From assembly GCA_015501055.1 (NCBI GenBank), contig JADNYV010000888.1:1-13476 (forward strand): a stretch of 13,476 bases of DNA, written 5' to 3'. The DNA comes from Mucidula mucida. Taxonomy: Eukaryota; Basidiomycota; Agaricomycetes; Agaricales; Physalacriaceae. The notes beneath the pieces are model-generated. The model searched no databases, was not told where the DNA came from, and saw only the letters and a program-made list of their open reading frames with translations. Made by a program: the position numbers and the translations under genes. How positions within the stretch are numbered: the first letter of the stretch is position 1; each line of letters opens with the position of its first letter. Positions 8,822 to 13,476 of the stretch are shown one piece after another.

Positions 8822-9055
8822 GGTGACCAAGAAGGCGCATGGCTGGATCACACCGTAAATGGCTTCGCCAAGTAGAACCAGCACCAACGGGAAACCGTGT
8901 CGTGTTTGGTCTGAGGACTTCGTGTCCAAAGCGAGAGGTCTGAGCAAGGTCATGCTACCGGAAGGTCACCCGAAGAAGGGCTAGGGCCCAGGGGACTTAA
9001 GTAGTCAGTCCCGAAGCCTGGAAACAGCAGCGGTCAGTGTTTTTCTTTTGAGTTG
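8822..9055. repeat. Right arm of long diverged inverted repeat
   Basis: Reverse-complement partner of 5223-5452. The inner edge is ggtgaccaagaaggcgcat at 8822 and the outer edge is about gagttg at 9050-9055. The outer part carries an insertion relative to the left arm (extra bases around 8985-9010). I could not find a convincing target-site duplication next to the outer ends. Confidence 0.85.
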
Positions 9056-10959
9056 AGCTGTTGCTTGAATATGTAGAGCTAAGCACATCCTGACAACCTT
9101 TTACGTTTTCATGGCACGCTGTTAAGTACACAGGTGTGAGTGGCTGCCGCCCTCGATTGTGTACTTACTTGCATCTGGGGTTTAAATGCGGAATTTCATT
9201 TTTACCTCCAAAGTCTACTTTTGCCTTCAACCACCATCTTGTCCATCTCGTGCCAATACTTCTATTGCTCATCGCTGAGTTCGCTTGTTGCAGTGTACTT
9301 TCAACGTGGTGTGACACGTATCACCTGCTGTGACAAAACGCGCTGCTGTCACCCTCGCATGTCGTCAAAGTATGACATTGTTTCAATTCTTACTCACTCT
9401 GGGACCAGCAGGTCTGCGTCTGACTTTGTGCAAAGATGACCTAGCTGTGCTCCCTGTAGAGACGTAGCCTTCATCTCTAAGGTTTGAGTGATGTAGAGCA
9501 GTCATACCGTAAGGCGATGTTGTGAAGCTAAATACGCGCTGTCTTCTCTAACTCTGGCACTACAACATCATGGCTCCCCTAACTACTTACGCCGTTTTTC
9601 GCACTTCAGCTGAGCACTCATGCTCTTGCGCTGATCAACAACAGCTCATCGCGCTCGGTATTCCTGCTTTATGATTGCTATCACATGTTTCCATATCATC
9701 TTCGTCTCGCTGCTGTGGCCTGGCTCTCTCTTGCGCGCTGCTGAGGCCCATGTGGAGGAAATCAAAGCCTACTTGATGACTAAGGACAACCGTAGGGGAA
9801 CAACGACCATGGCCGCCATCCGTACTACAGGGCTTAAGTGCTTAGACGAGTAAGCTATAATGTGTGAGAGCGCGTCACTTTCCCAAACTAAATACTGTTC
9901 TAGAATGTGTGACAATGTTCACAACCTGATTGCGATACAATGCATGAATTTTTGCATCAGCCGCGCGCACAAGTACATATGTGGCGTAACTGAGCTATGC
10001 AAAAAGGCTAGGCGCTGTAAGAGCAATATTGACGCACTTTATGAGTGGTCACTGAAGGATGTCTGTGGACCATGGGCACATATTGACTCTCAAAGTTAAC
10101 TAATATTGCGCCAGATTTATTACCTCAACTGCCCTTGTCATGTTCTTGGGATAATGGTTGACCTTTGTCGCGCTTTGGATGTTGAACGCGGTGCTGTCCC
10201 AGATAGCTATATCACACCTGAGATATATGGATGAAGGGACGGTGCTGCGACCAGCCAACCATTTCATATTTCTGGTAAGTAAGGCATACACGAGATGAGA
10301 GATAAACGCACTTTGAGGTGAATGACACTGTATCATGATGACTACCTCGTTTACTACAGCTATGGTATGTACACATTTATCAAGATCACGGAAATCCATT
10401 TGCATTCAATGCGGACTCAGTGCGGATCAGAACAAATTTGGACGATCGACCTTTCTTTCTGACTGTCATGTCTTCTGTATTCCTACTCAACGCTGACATT
10501 GACTCATTTTATGGCAGTGGTAGAGACGATATAATCGTGTTGTTGGTGACCTTTGAAAGCTATTGGTCTCTCGAGCATTCGGGCTTACGTTCGACATCCT
10601 TAGTTTACTATCTCATTTACGGACACAAGAAACTGAATCACATATCTTGCCTTTCAGGCCGGGTTTCCACGGATCATTAGCACCCAACAATACGGATGTC
10701 ACTGTGCTGACTTTGCAAAGAACGAGTTCCTCGATTTGATTCGTCCGTTTGTCATGACACAAGACTGACAAGGGAAGTTTTAGTGTTCCACTAGCCACAA
10801 TACATTGATCAATAACTGGCAAACATGCGACTCCCGGGGATGCACAACAGCGGCAATTGATTGACCTGGCCTTTCAAGACCATCAACGCTGCTGAAATCC
10901 AACTCGCGAACCTGAAGGAAGAGTGAGGATGACCTATATCGTAAACTCAAAGTATTCAA
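9056..10959. other. Long unassigned stretch with short open frames only
   Basis: Open frames of 60-101 codons occur on both strands and none matches a family I know. The most protein-like is 9860-10099 plus: 79 residues with nine Cys, including KYCSRMC, CMNFC and ELCKKARRC. It has no signal peptide or visible promoter. The frame at 9671-9853 (VEEIKAYLMTKDNRRG) and the minus frame at 10405-10100 are equally orphaned. I see no tRNA, rRNA or repeat array. Confidence 0.45.
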
Positions 10960-11127
10960 GAACGCCTTGCCTCGCCGTTCCCTAAACCAGGGTGGACTCG
11001 TACCCGTAGTATCAAGAGCGCGTGGGCACTCATGATCAGTGATAGACGAACATTATCACTGATCAGAACCGAATGGACGACTTTCCGTGAACACCTTGTC
11101 TCGCCGTGAACGCCTTACCTCTCCGTT
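10960..11127 (+). repeat. Three copies of a 19-20 base repeat
   Basis: GAACGCCTTGCCTCGCCGTT at 10960-10979 recurs as GAACACCTTGTCTCGCCGT at 11089-11107. A third copy, GAACGCCTTACCTCTCCGTT, lies at 11108-11127. The last two are directly tandem. They differ mainly at a few transition sites. They lie just upstream of the secreted-peptide promoter. Confidence 0.75.
11033..11065. repeat. Perfect 12-base hairpin
   Basis: TGATCAGTGATA at 11033-11044 and its exact reverse complement TATCACTGATCA at 11054-11065 are separated by nine bases. The hairpin sits inside the repeat-bearing stretch about 175 bases before the secreted-peptide ATG. It could be a protein-binding palindrome, a fragment of a miniature transposon, or a cruciform-forming site. 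No T-run follows, and it is not a bacterial-type terminator. Confidence 0.8.
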
Positions 11128-11170
11128 AAAGCGCCGAATTATTAGGGAAGAACCGAGTACGGGGACACAG

Positions 11171-11178
11171 CTATAAGA
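11171..11178 (+). promoter_or_regulatory. TATA-like box of the secreted-peptide exon
   Basis: CTATAAGA lies about 70 bases before ATG 11242, with a C/A-rich leader (cagacaatcatcccagtc) directly before the start. Confidence 0.5.
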
Positions 11179-11241
11179 ATGGACGGGATCTAGACGCTCA
11201 TCAGAAAAAACTTCTACCGCTGCCAGACAATCATCCCAGTC

Positions 11242-11367
11242 ATGAAATTCACCGTCGTCTTATTCTTCTTTGTTGGCCTTGCTATCGCCAGCCCTCTCAT
11301 TGAGGAGCGAAACCTTGTCGAATCCAAAAGTATGTCAATGCCTCTTGGCGGAACAAGTATTGCCTAG
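11242..11367 (+). CDS. Signal-peptide exon of a small secreted protein, probably truncated
   Basis: ATG 11242 opens MKFTVVLFFFVGLAIASPL, a textbook fungal secretion signal: one Lys, a hydrophobic core, and an A-S-P cleavage region. IEERNLVESK follows. At 11330 there is a GTATGT donor, with an acceptor at 11387-11388 (59-base intron). Splicing it gives a TAG at the second codon. Reading through instead gives a 41-residue peptide ending at TAG 11365-11367. Neither product is a normal secreted protein, so this looks like a first exon cut from its gene. The KDZ transposon sequence begins close downstream on the other strand and may be what separated them. The nature of the missing mature protein cannot be told. 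Confidence 0.5.
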   Translation: MKFTVVLFFFVGLAIASPLIEERNLVESKSMSMPLGGTSIA

Positions 11368-11428
11368 TATCTGACCACCCGATAATAGCCTAGTTATATA
11401 TGATCCCCTCTTATGACAACCCTAGACT

Positions 11429-11540
11429 TCATACATGTACACGGCTAATTACCAGGCTCATACATGACTTGCTCGCAGCGCCAATTCCATGAGAGGAACC
11501 ATGTATGATCTGAACCCGCCTCAACTCGTACCATGTATGA
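11429..11540. repeat. Cluster of four TCATACATG 9-mers, two per strand
   Basis: Copies lie at 11429-11437 and 11458-11466 on the plus strand and at 11500-11508 and 11532-11540 on the minus strand. A fifth copy lies at 12852-12860, inside a KDZ intron, where it shares the longer TCATACATGACT with the second copy. Such clusters resemble subterminal transposase-binding repeats, which is inference. Confidence 0.65.
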
Positions 11541-11561
11541 TCTCAACCCGCCTCGACTCGT
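11498..11561 (+). repeat. Tandem duplication of a 32-base unit
   Basis: The unit ACCATGTATGATCT-AACCCGCCTC-ACTCGT occurs at 11498-11529 and again at 11530-11561, with two differences. A third CCCGCCTC follows at 11567. It overlaps the 9-mer cluster. Confidence 0.85.
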
Positions 11562-11738
11562 GTATTCCCGCCTCCTCACCATATCCGTCTCTCTGTAAAT
11601 CGATCGGGATCAACGAGCCAAAGCATAGGCTGATAGGCACAGAGAACAGGAATTTCGATCACGATCGCGAAGTGTATTCGTCCGTCGGGGGCAATAAAAC
11701 TCGGTACGGATCGTGGCGCAGGAAAAGCAAAATATATA

Positions 11739-13476
11739 CTACTCTGCGGATGGCGCAGGAGATGAGTACATCGAAAGGGTGTCTACATGTCGAGTCACAT
11801 CGAGATAATCGAGTTCTGGATTCCCAGTGGCGTCAATAACTGCGGGGTAATCACCTGGTGCGCGCGAAAAAACCACTCGGGCATTGCCGTGCATGGTTTC
11901 CTTGATTGCGGCTTGCCGCAAAGCGTACGCCCGTGCCCCTTCCACGAACCCCGGTATATGGCGGGTGCATTCAGCGCCCTCGCCAGCCGCTCGAGATCGC
12001 CAAATGGCTGCGTCGGATTCCAGTGTCTGTAGATACCGCTCCATTTCAACGCGGAGAAACTCGGTCTCCTCCTGGTACCGACGTGCACGTGCGCGTGATT
12101 TGCACCATTCAATGCGTAGTGCTATAAAAGAAAAGCGTGATGAGATGCTTGCTAGCAATGAGAAAATGGCAGAACTGACCGTCCTGAAGACCTGCAGAGC
12201 CAGCCAGGTTCACATTGGCGAGCCATATCCACGACAGCGTCCTCCGGCCTTCAGATCCATCGGAATCGTCGATATTGACCATATCGGCCTTATTCAGGGC
12301 CCGAAGTGATATGCGATGATCAGGGCAACCAAGAGGAACTGCGAGCCTCTCCAGGGCATTCCAATGGCGCTGGTAGGCCTGAAATCCATCCTCGATATGA
12401 CCATCGATGCGGTTCAGTACCGTTGCAGCACGAGTAACCATCGCCTGTCCACGTACTTCTCTTTGCTTGACCCGATACATACCTCCACGGACCAGTATAT
12501 GTTCGCGGATCTTTCCGAGCGTGTCCTGGGCGCGTCCAAAACGAAGACGTCGTTCCATATTGGCGAGCAATTTATCGAGATCTGTTTGAATGCAGGCGAG
12601 GGCGGACGGAAGCAAGAGAGGGACGTCATAGGCCTGCACGGGGGTTGATGATGTGGCGAGGGTCATACGCTGAACAGTAGAAGCAGGCATATAAACACCC
12701 TGTATCGTAAACCATGCCTCAATGCGACGGCGCAAGCAATTGCATTTCTGTTGGATATTCGCTTTTTGTCGATCTGTGGGATGATTTCCAAGATCGGCGA
12801 CTTCTTTCTTCAGTCGAGCTCTAATTGAATTGATGAGCTCGCCTGTACAAGTCATACATGACTCGAACTTACTGCATATCCTCTAGTTGTAACCCCTGAA
12901 CCAAGAAGTCACATGGACCAACATCGTGTCGAACATAGACATCGCTTGTACGTGTTGCTTCTTCCTCCGCAAGTTGAAGCCGAACAGCCGCATCGGACAG
13001 TTCTAAAAGATAGGTAGGTCAAACTTGTTAAATCAGAAGGACTCGAAACGTACGTCGAACCAAAGGTATAAACGGATTTCCCTTCGGACCAACGCCATGG
13101 GGGTCCCGTTCCCACTTGTGCACAGCGACACGCCACTGTGGGATGGCCGCCGGGTCCTCAATCGACATCTCGAATCCAACAAATCCAACAACCTGTTCCT
13201 CGCGGTTTTTGACGGCGTCTTTGATCTTCTTTAGAAGCTGCCCAGCTATAAGTCATGCATAATCAGTATCTGAAGTCATAAATGACCGGTAAGTAAACTC
13301 ACGCATGCATGCAACCTTTCGCCAGTTCTGATCCCCAAAATGATCATCTAGCGTATCCAGACGAGATCCGGGGCCCATTTCCTTCGTACTGGCCGCCGCT
13401 CCATTGCTTGCAGCCCAGCCCCGCTCAGGAGCCTCGCCGTCAGTTCGCCCGACCTCCGGAGTCCAATTGAACGAAA
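11739..13476 (-). CDS. KDZ (Kyakuja-Dileera-Zisupton) transposase, 3' part, partial at the window edge
   Basis: The exons are 13476-13303, 13245-13054, 13002-12873, 12820-12180 and 12121-11739. Their introns are 51-58 bases long, all GT...AG, and every junction keeps frame (505 codons visible). The first exon carries the family signature TDGEAPERGWA followed by STKEMGPGSRLDTLDDHFGD. The conserved acidic GE..ER segment is thought to be part of the RNase-H-like catalytic core. Further on come AAVRLQLAEEEA, HPTDRQ, LRRRIEAWFTIQGVYMP, GSEGRRTLSWIWLA and the C-terminal helix ALRIEWCKSRARARRYQEE...FLRVEMERYL. The acceptor at 12821 was chosen over a nearer one because only it preserves the frame and a normal 52-base length. 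There is no stop or shift, so the visible part is intact. The N-terminal zinc-binding and remaining catalytic parts lie to the right. Confidence 0.93.

Larger units (their letters stand above)
11429..13476 (-). mobile_element. KDZ-type DNA transposon, 3' part (left boundary uncertain)
   Basis: The element is inferred from its transposase gene and from the repeat-rich 200-310 bases after that gene's stop. No terminal inverted repeat can be tested because the other end lies outside the window. The left limit given is the first 9-mer and may be wrong by hundreds of bases. Confidence 0.5.

Noticed and set aside
11033..11065. Rho-independent terminator or CRISPR repeat
   Set aside because: The genome is fungal, there is no T-run, and the repeat is single with no regular spacers.
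12109..12179. C-terminal extension of the 248-codon minus frame (ends LFFYSTTH)
   Set aside because: This is the KDZ intron 12122-12179 read through; splicing restores the family motif ALRIEWCK.
11787..12648. Plus-strand open frames of 73-141 codons
   Set aside because: They are shadows of the KDZ transposase exons on the opposite strand.
12843..12872. A 30-base intron with the acceptor at GTACAG
   Set aside because: It is too short for this gene and puts the next exon out of frame, with an early stop; the 52-base intron 12821-12872 fits length, frame and family sequence.
1..13476. tRNA, rRNA, riboswitch or CRISPR features
   Set aside because: Scanning by eye showed no T-loop-like GGTTCRANNC context paired with an acceptor stem, no rRNA core sequence and no spaced repeat array.

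Overview
The window looks like nuclear DNA of a mushroom-forming basidiomycete (Agaricomycetes). Coding sequence is broken by many 49-58 base introns with GT...AG ends. TATA boxes sit roughly 45-75 bases before start codons. Two protein families typical of these genomes are recognisable: a FunK1-type fungal kinase and a KDZ (Kyakuja-Dileera-Zisupton) transposase. This is an accessory, decay-prone region. Two of the three recognisable families are pseudogenes, and the only clearly intact recognisable gene is the transposase.

Layout, left to right. (1) 1-2365: two FunK1 pseudogene pieces in head-to-head orientation. An N-terminal piece on the minus strand (836 to the left edge) and a kinase-core plus C-terminal piece on the plus strand (842-2365) share an 80-base inverted homology. 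(2) 2366-3180: nothing recognised. (3) 3201-4812: promoter and body of an epoxide hydrolase (EHN plus alpha/beta-hydrolase type) that keeps most of its introns and the nucleophile motif but is wrecked by frameshifts and stops. (4) 4829-5053: a weak two-exon candidate. (5) 5223-9055: a 3.8 kb segment bounded by two old, diverged inverted repeats of about 230 bases. Inside are a decayed minus-strand gene of unrecognised family (6670-5520), an apparently intact minus-strand coiled-coil gene (7231-6786) and an apparently intact three-exon plus-strand gene (7517-8067). The last two diverge from a shared 285-base promoter region that holds two TATA boxes and a 20-base palindrome. (6) 9056-11170: mostly unassigned, with a short repeat family and a strong hairpin at its right end. 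(7) 11171-11388: promoter and first exon of a small secreted protein whose remainder is missing. (8) 11429-13476: the 3' part of a KDZ transposase gene on the minus strand, intact over 505 codons and running off the right edge. A cluster of TCATACATG 9-mers and a 32-base tandem duplication follow its 3' end.

No shared pathway links the genes. The best reading is a transposon-rich, gene-decaying region. The parts most worth a second look are the inverted-repeat-bounded three-gene segment, the palindrome-TATA divergent promoter, and the subterminal repeat cluster next to the KDZ gene. All family assignments are by eye from motif memory; no search was run.
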